A stretch of DNA of 64,000 nt from NCBI GenBank assembly GCA_014281115.1, contig JACONQ010000009.1, forward strand, positions 1,736,001 to 1,800,000, read 5' to 3'. Below the pieces are notes generated by a model, which saw only the letters and a list, made by a program, of their open reading frames with translations, did no database searches and was not told the DNA's origin. Position numbers and translations under genes: made by a program. Numbering within the stretch: the first letter of the stretch is position 1; each line of letters starts with the position of its first letter. The DNA comes from Laburnicola sp. R22_1 (lineage: Eukaryota > Ascomycota > Dothideomycetes > Pleosporales > Didymosphaeriaceae). This document shows positions 31,201 through 43,221 of this stretch, piece by piece.

Positions 31201-31785
31201 GGCGTCACCGGCTCTGCAAAGACGCAAGCCCTCCTCACCCACCTCAAGCGCAACCGCAAAGAAGACAAAAGCACCAAATCCGTCGTCTTCTCGCAATTCA
31301 CTTCTTTCCTCGACCTCATCGAACCCGCTCTTACACGCGATCACATTCCCTACCTACGCTTCGACGGTTCTATGAGCCAGAAACTGCGCGCTGCTACTCT
31401 CACCGAATTCACCGCTTCCGACAAACCGTACGTATTGTTGTTGAGTTTGCGGGCGGGAGGTGTAGGTTTAAACCTGACATGTGCGAAGAAGGTATTTATG
31501 ATGGATCCGTGGTGGAGTTTTGCGGTCGAGGCGCAGGCTATTGATCGTGTGCACCGAATGGGGCAGGATAGTGACGTTAAGGTTATAAGATTTGTGGTTA
31601 ATAGGAGTATTGAGGAGAAGATGTTGAGGATCCAGGAGAGGAAGAAGTTTATGTGAGTTTGGTTTATTCGATGAGTGGTCGGACGCTGGACTAACGATGT
31701 ATGCAGCGCGACTTCGCTAGGGATGATGTCTGATGAGGAGAAGAAGACGCAGAGAATTGAGGATATTAAGGAGTTGTTGAGTTAG
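28243..31785 (+). CDS. RAD5: DNA repair helicase/ubiquitin ligase RAD5
   Basis: Four exons: 28243-28522, 28569-29759, 29813-31652 and 31707-31785 (1129 aa). Domains in order: basic N-terminus with KKRR; a UBA-like stretch at 60-100; HIRAN domain from about 161 (KRYIGSFGVVGWATKS...ETAAWISTLIDQKVC); SNF2 ATPase from about 405 (MNLRKYQKQALHWMV), Walker A DEMGLGKT about 490-497, DEAH about 633; RING finger about 862-905 (CPIC...C-H-C...C-NC); helicase C-terminal domain with VFSQFTSFLDLIE, LSLRAGGVGLNLT and QAIDRVHRMGQ. It polyubiquitinates PCNA and remodels stalled forks in error-free damage tolerance. The first intron must use a GC donor (AG|GCATGT) to keep QRAINLYLDGSW in frame; all others are GT-AG. 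The SNF2 region holds the RING as an insertion, as usual for RAD5. Confidence 0.92.
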
Positions 31786-32108
31786 GTTGGTATTGGGAGG
31801 TTGGTTTGCGGAGAGCTTTGTTCTGGGTATTCGTTAGGATACGAAACGTTCGGCATCGTGGGAAGGTGTTCTGTTTATATGGGCTTGCATTACATTGACG
31901 GCGGGATTCGCATGTTAGAGGATGGTCTACACTATATTTGTACAACAGGAACTGTAGCATGGCATTGCATTAGAGGCGCGGGGTTTGGAAATATATTTCA
32001 CCGCCGTGTAGTGCGGGTATAATCATCATGTATGGATATGTGTATCCTCTGTGGCACTTCGAGGCCAGGTCCAACATTGTTCTCTCTTTGTGTGTTCTTC
32101 AAAATTTA
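31786..32108. other. 3' flank of RAD5
   Basis: Nothing recognised. It lies between RAD5 and the possible small minus-strand gene. Confidence 0.4.
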
Positions 32109-32363
32109 TCATCGTATAATGTTCGTCACCCGCTGTCGGTCCACTCGCTTGATCCGCTCCTCCACCTGCGCACCGCACTCCCACAACTTTAACGAAGACG
32201 GAAACTTGTGGATATAGCTGTAGCATAATTGATATGCATGCTCAACCGAGGAGAGCATAGGTTCACAGCGACAGCTGCCCTGTTGGCGATTAATACCCCC
32301 GAAGCGCGAATGTGGCCAAAGAGCAAGTAACATTTACACACCATCAATCATCAATTCGGCCAT
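32109..32363 (-). CDS. Possible 63-residue protein, two exons
   Basis: Reading leftwards: exon 1 32363-32338 (MAELMIDG), intron 32337-32275 with GTAAAT donor and GGCAG acceptor (phase 2), exon 2 32274-32109. The product holds C-R-C-E-P then EHAYQLCYSYIHKFPSSLK, LWECGAQVEERIKRVDRQ and a stop. Composition is protein-like (balanced charged, aromatic and Cys residues), unlike random frames nearby. It has no signal peptide. A different first exon is possible, as the exon 2 frame is also open to 32333. No family was recognised. Low confidence. Confidence 0.33.
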
Positions 32364-33758
32364 AGGACAGGTAGAGGTGGACGCGGGTGTGTCGGCAAGA
32401 AACCCATGGTGTCTAGTTCAATGTTGCGGCTTACTGCCGAAGTGTTGGATATTGAAATTCGAAAAAAAGGAATTTGAAGAGTACGACCAGGCTGTACGCA
32501 AACCGTAAATGCCACATCGATCCACACACATATATATACACCTACCCACCCCATCGCGATCCATTCCTAGCCTCCAACCTGATTCATCTTCCCAATACCC
32601 TGCATGAAGAAGAAACCGGTCAAGCCATGCATGCGGTAGCCTTGCGTCGTGGACACGAGAATACCAGAGCGTTGTACTCGTTTTGGGGCGTCGGTCGCTT
32701 CTTCTTACGCTATTCCAGGGTCCTGACACCGGTGATGTGGGCAGCGTGGCTTTGTGGTGTCCAGTCTTTAGAGCGGTGATGAAGTGGCGAGTGATGTTTG
32801 GGGACGACTGGTATGTGGCTGCCTAGTTGTGATGTGCACTGCAGTGTTGGACCGATCTGGGGGATAAGGCTGAGTGGGATAACCCTGGATGGATATGGTG
32901 GGCTGGGAGAGTGAGTCATGCGTTGCGTGTGAAGAACTCGATGGTGTGGAGATAGTGCTGAATGGTATTATTGATGTTTTGTTGGGTACTAGGGGAGAAG
33001 GGCGGGGAGCTGGGGTGGGCTGAGAAGAGCTGTGCGACCGTTGGTTGATTGGTCTGGGGCGATGTGACCACTTTTCTCTCAGAGTTGAAAGGTCGTAGTA
33101 CCTTCTAAACATGATGTCATCTCAGTAAATAAGAAAGGCCTGCAATAAATATGCGGAAGTAAAAGAGGAACATGGGTGAGCATTTTACAAAGCGGGAAAT
33201 TCTCTCAGCAAGATGGTCGATCATTGGGCTTTTTACTTGCAATACCTCTTGGATCAAACATGGCTTACGGCTCGGACCGTACGCACGCCCTTCATGGAGA
33301 GCGTTGAAGGCGCGCAAAGCGTTACCGAGGCAGTTGCATCGTAGAATCTTGCATATAAGCTCCGTATTGACCGTATTGACCGTATTAAGAACTACTTAGG
33401 CTCTCTCGTTTAGTTAATTGTGGACGAAAAGTCTAACTCCATCTATAATTGGCTTGGGTAGGGGATCCCAAAGCGGTTCATACCGTGCTTATTCTATACA
33501 CACACTCCCCAAATTACTGTGCCCGGGCTGCGTTGAGAGGGCGCGAAAGGGCGTCATAACGGCGAGACACGAAGCGATGGCTGGAGGGCGTAAGAAGGGC
33601 GGCAACGCAACATCAACCAGAGCGAAGGGTAGATAGGTCACAAAGGTGTGTAGGATGCGCACGGATTCTCGCCCTGTGCCGCATGGAAATAGACGTTGCT
33701 TTCGCGTCTACAAAAGGGCCCAATGAGCTGCCTTCTTTAGGCGAGCCCGTATTTGTGC
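32364..33758. other. Intergenic up to the DNA transposon
   Basis: No convincing gene. A short triple tandem CCGTATTGA lies at about 33360-33385. The ORF 32768-33112 minus is Ser/Pro-rich low complexity only. Confidence 0.4.
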
Positions 33759-33760
33759 TA

Positions 33761-35546
33761 AGCCGGCTGACGTGGAACCTGCGCACCCCTAGAACCTGCG
33801 CACCCCACCAAAACGCGCACCGCGAACAAAAAGACGCGTATTGTATCAACGCCTATTATAGTTGCCACTCTATACACATAGATTGAAAAGTAGTATCAGC
33901 TGCTGCCCTCGCTGTAGTTGCGACACGTCTCTGAGCTCTAGGCCTAGAGTTCTGAGCCTCTGTAGCAGCAGCTTGATCAATCGCACGCTTGATACTCTCG
34001 ACGTCGGCAAATCTCTGATTGTAATCAATAGTAACCCGTTTACGCTTCCTCTGAGAGCTAGTAGCCTCTAGTTGATACTGTAGCCGAGAGATCTCTGATT
34101 CCTGCCTTGCTACTCGACTATTACCAATAGCTATTGCCTTACTCGCTTTCTGGAGCAGTCGGCGCGTAGATCTTGATAGGTTTTCTGATCTCTCAATAGC
34201 TCTCTGAGCCGCGTACACGTCTTGGGGTTTCTGAGGGGTGCGATAGAGTATATTAATTGCGCCGAGATCCTGAAGTAGGCGTGGCGGCGTTGCTGGTCTG
34301 CCAATAACCTGTGAGGATTGAATTACCTGGTTAGGATTGTAGGGAATAAGGCCAGCAGCGCGCCAGCCAGCCCGAATTACTCTCTCTGAGAGGCCTTCCT
34401 CTCTGGCTAGGTGGTAGTAGCAAATAAATCGCTCTTTCTTGATAGGTGCGGCGTCGTCGAGGCTCGCCAGGTCGCGGATGAGATTTCTATAGTTTGACTT
34501 GATTACTGAGAACCCTGATAGATCTAGTGGCTGTAGGAGGTGTGTTGAATGAGGTGGTAGAAATAGAAGCTCTACTCGAGCCTGCTTACAAGCCCAGAGG
34601 AACTCAATATCCACATGGCTACTATGCGCGTCGCAGAGGAGTAGTCGGTATTGGCCACCCTCGGGCGCTGTTTCTGGTATAAACAGCCGGCGCAGCCACT
34701 CAAGGCCTATCTCCTTTGAGGTCCATCCATTCTCTGAGGTTGTATAGAGCCAATTTAGTATAGATGCCGGAAACCAGGTTGTCTGTAGGCTCTGGCCCTT
34801 GAATATAGCGGCGCAGGGCAGCTTCTGCCCTAGAGCTGATACAGCCTCAATTATTGAGACCCACTCGCGATTCTCTGGCGACTTGATGTAAGCCTTCTTT
34901 TTCTGGCTACTTGCGAGCACCCTAGAGTTGGTACCTACACCAAGGGCAATACCAGTCTCATCAATATTCCAGATATTCTCTGCCTGTATGCCCAGCCTGA
35001 TTCTGACGCGCTCAAAGAGCTTAAGAAACGCGCGGATCTGTTCTGGAGTAGCTGCCTCAGCGCGACTAGTATCTAGCTTTCTTCCAATAACAGAGGCAAC
35101 GCGAGGGTTGCGCCGTATGAAGGTTTGTATCCACCGCTTGCCTAGAGGCTAGACGTCGCCGTTCATACGGAGAATTCGGATCGCCATTTCTCGCGCGCGC
35201 GTGTGAGGGAGGGTAGCCATTTGCGTCCTGCTCAAGGATCCACTCTACTAGGAAGTTCTCCTGATCCGGCGTCAATCGCTGTTGGTTGGCGTGGCTGGCG
35301 TGCTTGTTCGTTATGCCACCTAGTCGAGCGCGTAGGGTGGATGGAGGAATACCGTAGGCCTTTGCAGCAGCTCGTTGGCTTATAAAAACACCGGCATTGA
35401 ATTGCGCGATAGCTAATTGTATACTCTGCTCGCGGGCATCCATATTGAATAAGAAGTCTTGATAAAATACGCGTATTTCGTACGGGTACGCGTTTTGGTG
35501 GGGGTGCGCAGGTTCTGGGGGTGCGCAGGTTCCCCGTCAGCCGGCT
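33761..35546 (-). mobile_element. Fot1/pogo-type Tc1-mariner DNA transposon with complete inverted repeats
   Basis: 1786 bp, flanked by a TA duplication (33759-33760 and 35547-35548). The terminal inverted repeats are about 60 bp, beginning AGCCGGCTGACG at both ends, and each contains the motif AACCTGCGCACCCC twice, 17 bp apart. That doubled motif is likely the transposase binding site. The element carries one degenerate transposase gene on the minus strand. Composition is normal, in contrast to the AT-rich DNA that starts right after it, so it is young or escaped RIP. It sits exactly at the boundary of the AT-rich island. Confidence 0.88.
33856..35443 (-). pseudogene. Fot1/pogo-type DDE transposase, broken
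   Basis: The ATG at 35443 starts MDAREQSIQLAIAQFNAG, an HTH-psq-type DNA-binding domain (RAAAKAYGIPPSTLRARLGG) followed by a CENP-B-type helix region (LTPDQENFLVEWI). Near 35190-35200 the frame shifts at a GCGCGCGCG run, and at about 35150 the continuing frame meets TAG. After that the DDE domain is open: first Asp in NIDETGIALG, second in LLLCDAHSSHVD, third in LQPLDLSGFSVIKSNYR. It then has a basic C-terminus and a TAA at 33858-33856. With one frameshift and one stop the copy is not expected to make a full transposase, though the inverted repeats could still be used in trans. Confidence 0.82.
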
Positions 35547-35548
35547 TA

Positions 35549-36320
35549 AGACCTGCGCCTTCTTCTACTAAGACAACAGAGTTAAAAGGCCTTAGTAAAA
35601 TAGTTAATTAATATAGTGTTAATTTAATCTATCTAGGGGTAGAATAATAAAGGCTCTTATTTTAAATATTATAATAATGAAAAGTAGAGCCTTTTACTTA
35701 GTAATTACAAAGAGCGTAAAAAGGTAGTAATTATATAAAAAAGCATAGTTAATTAATATAGCGTTAATTAAATCTACCTAGGGGTAGAATAATAAAGACT
35801 TTTATATTAAATAATATAATTAAAAAAGTAAAGCCCTCAACTTAGTAATTAAAAAAGTATAAAAAAGGTAGTAATTATAAAAAAAGCGCGTTTAAACTAC
35901 TAAGCAAGCTTAGTAGTTTTAATATATATAGCTCCTATATATAAAGTTTTTATAAAGACTATATTTAAAACTTTTAAAAAGGAATAAAACTATAGTGTAG
36001 TAATGTTATAAGCTATTTTTTCTTTAGTATTCTAATTATTACAAACCTACTATTTTAATTATTATATATATGTTATTAAATTATCTACCTAGGAGTAGAA
36101 TAATAAAGGCTTTTATCCTAAATAACATAATAAAAAAGCAGAGCCTCCTACTTAGTAATTAAAAAGAGCGTAAAAGGTACTTATAAAAAAGTTTAATTAT
36201 TATAAATAATATAAATTAATATTGATTACTAAGCAGGGGCTCTGCTTTTTGTCATGTTATTTAACATGAAAGCCCTTTATCGTTCTACCCCTAGGTAGAT
36301 TAATTAACGCCACATAAATT
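35549..36320. repeat. Cluster of short dispersed repeats (about 90-100 bp units)
   Basis: Copies of one unit lie at about 35627-35722, 35772-35872 and 36078-36180 on the plus strand and 36223-36310 inverted. Partial copies lie at about 37165-37215 (plus), and 37310-37425 and 37445-37500 (inverted). Shared parts: TCTACCTAGGGGTAGAATAA at one end, AGCAGAGCC then CTTAGTAATTAAAAAGAGCG at the other. The copy at 36223-36310 keeps the most G/C; the others differ by transitions, as expected of RIP. No coding capacity. Perhaps a miniature inverted-repeat element or a repeat made of transposon ends. Confidence 0.6.
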
Positions 36321-36834
36321 AATATATTAATAGGTATATATTATTTTATAAGTAGAATAAAAATAATATATTTTAGATATACTATTACTTTATTACTATA
36401 CTAAAGTAATTTTTAATAAAATCCTTACTATCTTTTTATATTCTACTATTTATTTAAATATTAATATTATTTCTAAAATAATACTTACTATTACTAAAAA
36501 GTATATATAAAAAATTTGCACTATTACTATTAAAGTAGCTATTAAAGTAATTATACTAGAGTTCTATTCTATTTATAAACTTATTTAGTATAATAAATAA
36601 GTATACTTAACTATTTATAAGACTATTTTTATATACTAATTAAACTTGTAACTAGTCTAATATATAAAGAATAGTATAGTTATATTTCTACTTTAGTAAA
36701 TATAATTACTTTTTATTAGTAATAGAATTATTTAGTAAGGAATATAAAAAAGAATAATAAGATATTTATTAATAAGCTATATAGTAGTAAAAGTATTATA
36801 TAAATCTATAAAATTCTTTTAACTATTATTACTA
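36321..36834. other. AT-rich, RIP-degraded DNA
   Basis: Almost only A and T with stops in all frames. No motif recognised. Confidence 0.5.
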
Positions 36835-37172
36835 AAGATCTTTATTATGTAGAGATTCTAACTAAGGTTAAATTCACACTATAGAGAGAGGAGCAAAATA
36901 GAAGGCACTAAAATCTAGTACCTAATATATAGTAGTAGTAATAAAATATACACAAAATAATAAAATTTTTATTATTAATATTGTGTATAGTAGTATTATT
37001 AATAGTAGTTAATAGATAGTCTACTATCTAGCATAACTAGTTACTATTATAATTATTATTATTATTATTACTGCGAAAAATATTATTAAAGAAATTATTA
37101 ATTACGTAATACGGTGGTCGGTTAAATAGCCGACCCAGGATTACGTAACATTACGGACTAACTCTAGAGAAG
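36835..37172. repeat. Dispersed 0.34-kb repeat, copy 1
   Basis: It matches 61698-62865 along its whole length except for an 818-bp insertion in the other copy. It starts AAGATCTTTATTA and ends ...TTACGTAACATTACGGACTAACTC. Within it, GGTCGG-TTAAATAG-CCGACC (about 37112-37131) is a perfect 6-bp hairpin. It could be a solo LTR or a small non-autonomous element; no coding sequence. Confidence 0.6.
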
Positions 37173-37504
37173 AGATTTTAAATACTATAATAAAAAAGTA
37201 AAGCCTTTTACTTAGTAATTAAAAAGAGTGTAAAAATAGAATTATATATACTATTTATACACCGCGCTAAGATCGCCAAGCTCGCTTAGTAGTTTAAACG
37301 CGCTTTTTTTATTATTACCTTTTTATGCCTTTTTTAATTACTAAGTAGGGGGCTCTACTTTTTTTATTATATTATTTAAGATAAAAGCCTTTGTCGTCCT
37401 ACCTCTAGAGAGATAAAATAACGCCATATATATACTATTTATAATTTGCTTTTTATACTTTTTTTAATTACTATATAAAAGGCTCTGCTTTTTTTATTAT
37501 ATTA

Positions 37505-37915
37505 GGCTAATAAATAGGTTCGGGGTACCTAGGTTGGGTATAGAGTTAGGTTGGGGTTATATAGACTATAGGTATAGATTAGGTTAGGTCGCACAGACCT
37601 TAGGTTAGGTTGGGTTAATTATGTAAGACCCTAAACCTAACCTAACCTATACCTAACCTAATTACGTAAGACCTAACCTAATTACGTAAGATCCTAGTTT
37701 AATTTAACTTAGTTTAATATTATTTAAAATATATTTTTAATTAGTTATAATAGCTATTTATTACAGACTAAATGAATACCCTAGGATTAGGTTAGGGTTA
37801 AGGTCTTACGTAAGTAGAGTTAGGTTAGGGTTAGGGTCTTATATAAGTAGGGTTAGGTTGGATTAGGTTAGATTATATAAGACTCTAACCCTAACTTAAC
37901 CCTACTATAGGAGAA
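37505..37915. repeat. Degenerate telomere-like repeats inside the window
   Basis: Many TTAGG(G)/CCTAA units in both orientations: TTAGGTTAGG and GGTTAGGGTTAGGG-type runs at 37590-37610 and 37790-37870; CCTAACCTAACCTA at 37630-37680. They are interspersed with ACGTAAGAC(C). The fungal telomere repeat is TTAGGG. Here the units are irregular (TTAGG, TTAGGG, TTGGG), consistent with decay. The block is interstitial, not a chromosome end. Confidence 0.65.
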
Positions 37916-37919
37916 CCTA

Positions 37920-40900
37920 GTTCTAATTAGAGCTTAGTAGAAAGATAGATTAAGTTGTGTATACTTAAAAAAAGAAACCGCCTATTAAATTTTTAAGAGC
38001 CAATTAGGCGCTAGCTTACTATATAACTTATATAGTAGAGTTTATTTTACTATATACCTCTCTACCTATAGAAGCTTAGCCCTATTAAGCTTTATGCTAA
38101 ACACCTTTCTAGAAAATACTCTAAATGTTCCACAGCGCCTCCTACTAGTGAGCAGAGGTTAGGCCCGCCTCTAATAGTAAGCTTTACTAATTACCTAGTT
38201 TTGTGTAATCTTAAATAATAGTCTATAAACACCTACCTATTTTTATTACTAACCTGCCTATTCTACTTACTCTCTGCACTCTTATAATTTTCTCATAGTT
38301 TAGCTTCTTATTCTCCTAAATCCTAAACTATTCTTAAGCCTTTACTTAGCCTGCCTTATTATGCCTTCCTATCTTTGGATTAACTATGCACTAGGCGCCT
38401 ACGTATCTAGCTGTCTTAGTTCTAGTAATAGTAGTGGCGGCAGCAAGCCTTCTTATTAAGATAATAATAGTATAGGCTCCAGTAGTTTTAACCTTCTACT
38501 AGTACCTAAAAATCCCTCTATTAGTGTATTTATTACCTTCTTATCTCTGCGTAAGTCTCTTGCATCCTAATAGTCTCTTAGGCTAACCCCTAAAAAGTAA
38601 TTCCTCTCTTAGACACACGTATTAGCTTTAACATTATAGCCTAAGTTTTTATAGCCCTTAGGCAGAGTATTAGCAATAATAATAACCTATCTTGTAGTTT
38701 ACAACCCTAAGTAAATAGTTAAGATAATTTTACACTTTAGTTAGACTATAATCCCAATAAACTTATAATTAATGCCTTACTTTTTTATTTTTCTATTATA
38801 GTTAGGAAGCGCGATAATATAATACTAAGGATAAGCGAGTTATATTCTACTAGGCCTAATAGTCTAAATTATTAAATAATAAAGGCCCTTATCCTATATA
38901 CCTACTAAGTCTGTTTGCTATTACTACCTAAGGATATATTAACTTTACCTATTCCCATATTATAGGCAATAACACTCTATTCTATAATAGATGCCTGTTA
39001 GCACAGTGTTAGTGTTTCCAGTTTGCTAATAATAATATAGAATTACTATTTAGTAGCGTATATATAGCCTGCTATATCTATAATAAAAGCGCCCTATACT
39101 CTTTTATTCTAGGTATGCTATACTATTTCTCTCTTTATAGGTGTACACTCTAAATGCCTCTTAAGTTAACTATTAAATAGGCCTTTATTCTTTATTTTCT
39201 AATTTTTCTTTTATATATTAAGCACGCGTTATAAACCTTAATACTTAGACCTAAGTAACACTTAGCTTTTTAGAAGCAACGTCTATATTTAAGGGCCTTA
39301 TAATTAGTAATAATCTTAAATTTCTACCTTAGTTAACCCCTAACTCTTTAATTCTATATCCTTTAGCTTTGCTCTTAAACACTATTTATTTAGCTTCTTC
39401 CTAATCTTCTTTTTATATAAGCTTTACCACTATATATATCTATACTTCTAACTAGTCTAGAGCACCTACTTACTAGGCTACTTTAGAGATAGGCCTATTA
39501 GCTTTTTAAATAGTTCTAGCACTACCTCTAGTCCTTACCTATTATATAACTACAATTTATATATTCTAAGAAAGGAGAAGAGCTCTAAGAAAATATTAGG
39601 CACGCTTTAACTATTAGCCTAATAGTCCTTCTTCTTCCTATAATACTAATGCAGAGAATAAAGCCTAGACTTAAGTTTTCTAAAAGTTATAGCGCTCTCT
39701 AGAGTAGGACTTTTTCTAGAGGCTATTGCAAAATTTCTAAGTTTAGGCTAGAGTTGCTTAGGCTTATAGAGTCTATAATAAGTGTAAGAAAAAAAATAGA
39801 AGAAGAGTAGTAGTTCTAGCCTATAGCTTACTAGTAATAGCTGCAAAAGTCCCTTTTTATCTAAGACCTGCTTAGGCTTTAGATAGCTTATTAGTACTTA
39901 AATGCATATCTTATTTCTACTATACTCTACTCCTTTCCTTATAATACTATATCTTTTTATTTACACCTATAAGCTATTTACTCTTTAATTACTATCTATA
40001 AGTGCCTAATTTACTTTTAGAGTTTCTTACTAGTAGTAATATAGTTACACTTTTTTAAAAGGTACTACTACCTATTACTAGTCTAGAAGTAGTGTTTACG
40101 CACACGCCTTACCTACTATAATCTAATAGAGCCTTATAGCTGCTTATAGTATATAACCTACTTTTTATATCCTTTTACTTTTCTTCTTATTTTACTATTC
40201 TAATTTTCCTACCTAATAGTCTTAACCTTCTTCTTAACTATAGCTGCTATTAACTTCTCCTTTAGTAGCTACGCCTCTAGTGCTAGCAATAATAATAATA
40301 GTAATAATAAGAAAAGTGGCTAAGGCTTATAATAGCCCTTGCCGCCGCCTATTAATAACACCCTATAATTGCTCCTATTCTATTATGCGTATACCTGCCC
40401 TAATTATTCCTTAGCTTGCTAACTTATACTCTAGTTATTACCCTCTTAAATTAGCTATATAACTTTAGCACTATCTATAAGATTATAAGACTTTTACGCG
40501 ATATTTACGCTAAGCATTTATTATTAGGCTATCTTATATAGTTTGTTTAAGGTATAAGTAGCTTTAAGATTAAGTCTAATTTTGCTAATAACACTCCTAT
40601 TATCTACACTATTCTATTCTATTAGCTATACTAAGCTACTCTTATAAAAGATATAAGCACTAATAAATAAAGGCGCAATTACTTTAAATAGCGCTTAGTG
40701 TCTAGTTATACTTTTTATACATCTTATCTTTTTGCCCTTTTCTTTACTATAGGCTAAGGCCGCATTAACTATAATTCTAGTGCGACTAAAAGTAATTATA
40801 ATTAAGCCTATAGGGCTTGTGTCTAGAGTTATTATCCCTACTTTTAGTATATTAATAGTAGTTAGCGCCTTCTTCTTAAGGGCTATTGCGTTCTATACTA

Positions 40901-42480
40901 GACAACTTTCTAATATTAGTAGTGCTCTTTTAACTACTATAGTAAGCCTAATTTACTCTTAACTAGTTTCCTATTACTAATTTGCCTACCTAGCTTTATT
41001 TTCTCTAGTATCTACTATAAATACTTAAGCTAATTCTTTCTAGTAGGGTTATTAGCAAGTGCGTAAGCTATAGATAGAGCAACTAGAAGTAAATACCTAT
41101 ATTTATAATAAATATTGCTAAGCCTTTTCTGTGTACACCCCTTTTTAGGTATTATTATGCCTAGCCTATTATTCTTTTTAGTAGTAATAGTAGTAGTCCT
41201 TTCTTATTTTAAGGTTCTCTCTATACACTACTCTTTTTCTATTCTTCTTAACCTATTATCTTCTCTAGTAGTAATAGCAGTAGCCCTTCCCTACCTTAGG
41301 GCTAAACTACTCCCACTCCTAGTTATTTACTCTCTAGTCTCTATTTCTCTCTAGATTAGATCTTACTTAATATAGTGCTATAGATTAGCTCTTTATCTTC
41401 TAACTTATTCCTTTGTTAGACTACTAATAATGCTTCTAAAGTTCTATTCTACTTACCTTCTCTTATATATTTAGCTTCCTAATAGTCTATTAATTTCGCC
41501 TACACTTCCTTATTCCTACTTGGCCGCAGTAGTATAATTTCCTCTCCTTCTTCTTTAGGTCTATCCTCTATTCTTTCTAACCTCTCTGCCTAAGCTATAC
41601 ACCTAGATTTAGGCCCTAGTAAAACTTAAGCTATAGAGTAAGGTAGTCCTATATCTTACTTCTATTAGAGTTGCAATCTAAACCCTAATTATAGCTTAGG
41701 CTATAGTAGTTATAGAAGTTTAGATTCTTATAGAGGTTAGTATAGTAGTTTTTAGCTTTTAATTTTCTAGCTATCTAATTATTAGTTAGGCTCTATTATT
41801 ATAGTCTATAGCTTATAATTCTATCCTAGTAATTATATATATATATATATTAGACTTTAATTTAACTTAGTACTAATATTATTATTTTATCTTCTTCTAT
41901 AACTTTTCTTCTTTAACTACTTCCTTCTCTCCCTTAAGAAATAAGCTGTCCCTTAGCTTATAATACGCTAATATTCTGGCTAGCTTACTCCTTTTAATAG
42001 GCAAAGTCTAAGGGATTAAAGTTTACTAGTGGCAGCGAAATTTCTACTTACTTTATTCTTATAGGAATATCCTATATATATCTTACTAGCCTTTATAACC
42101 TATATATAAATATAGAATATTTAGGCCTAGGCCTCTATATAACTTTATTAAGGTCTGTAGGATTAATTTTCTCTAAGAGATTATTAGTGTCTATAATATT
42201 AGGTTCTAGTATTATATTAAGGTCTATTATTGTGCGCAAATAGAATTAAATAATATAATCGCCTAGTATTATATTATAAAAGGGTATTTTATTAAGCTTC
42301 TTAAGTATATACTATTCTTTACTATATAGTAGTATAGCCCTAATTCTAAAGGGGCCTTAGTACCTTTTAGCAAGCTTAACTTTATAACTTATATTACTAG
42401 CCTAAAAGTATTATATACTAATACTAAATTGCCTTATTATAGTAGCTCTATTCTAAGAGTATGCTAGTTATTAAACTATT
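37920..42480. other. RIP-degraded repeat DNA, family not determined
   Basis: A long stretch of AT-rich sequence without intact frames and without a domain I can name. It lies on the 3' side of the minus-strand gypsy integrase (42.5-43.0 kb) and may include that element's C-terminal part, its 3' LTR and further nested insertions. No terminal repeat pair could be found by eye. Confidence 0.4.
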
Positions 42481-43039
42481 TCTTTCCTTATTCGCGTAGT
42501 TAAATAGTTTAGTTAATAGCTTCTTAAAGGCAATAATTACGCTTCTTAAACTGCTCTACTCTAATAGCTAGGAGTACTTTAGTAGTATAAACCTATTTCT
42601 ATAAAAGTGTCTACTATATTAGAATGTAAAGTTTAATAGAAAGAATATATTCTCTTTTATAAATTAGAAAGACTAGTATTTTGCCTATGGATCGCTTTAC
42701 TATAATCTAATTAGCCTATAGAGCTTTAGGTAGATTCTAGACCTAGTTGCCCTTTATCTTCTATAGTGTGCTAATAAGCTCTTAGTAGTCTCTTTTTACT
42801 AGACCTTGCCCTTATAAGTAATAAGCACTAGATACTACTTGTTAAATGCTAAACTATTTAGCTAAGTCCTCTACTAAGCCTCTGTTCTCTAGTCCTCTGT
42901 CTACTAATAGGTAAAAAGGGATGCCCTACCTACTAAAGATAGATTTTTCTAAGAACTAGGTAATTGTGGCTAAGTTAGTATTAGTAAGTACTTTTACTTT
43001 AGGCTATTTAGAGGTATAGTCTCTAGTAATAACTATAAA

Positions 43040-43221
43040 TGTCACGACGCGTCCCCTATGGCAGCGTAACCCCCTAGTTGCCCTAGACTGGCCTAGATTA
43101 GCCTTGGCTAGGTTAGAGTTTTCTTCTTAGGCCTTATAGCCTTTAGACCTACTTTCCTTTTTTTAAAGAAATTGCCTTAGTAGTAAATTAATAGATTAAG
43201 TATTGTACCCACAATCTTATA
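43040..43221 (+). repeat. Left LTR of the chromodomain gypsy element
   Basis: 182 bp beginning TGTCACGACG and ending ...TTATA, where the usual CA end appears as TA. It differs from the right LTR mostly by transitions and is the less mutated of the two. Confidence 0.82.

Noticed and set aside
40780..41354. Small hydrophobic ORFs (60-79 codons) in AT-rich DNA
   Set aside because: Ile/Leu/Ser-rich products of RIP-mutated DNA; no start context or similarity.
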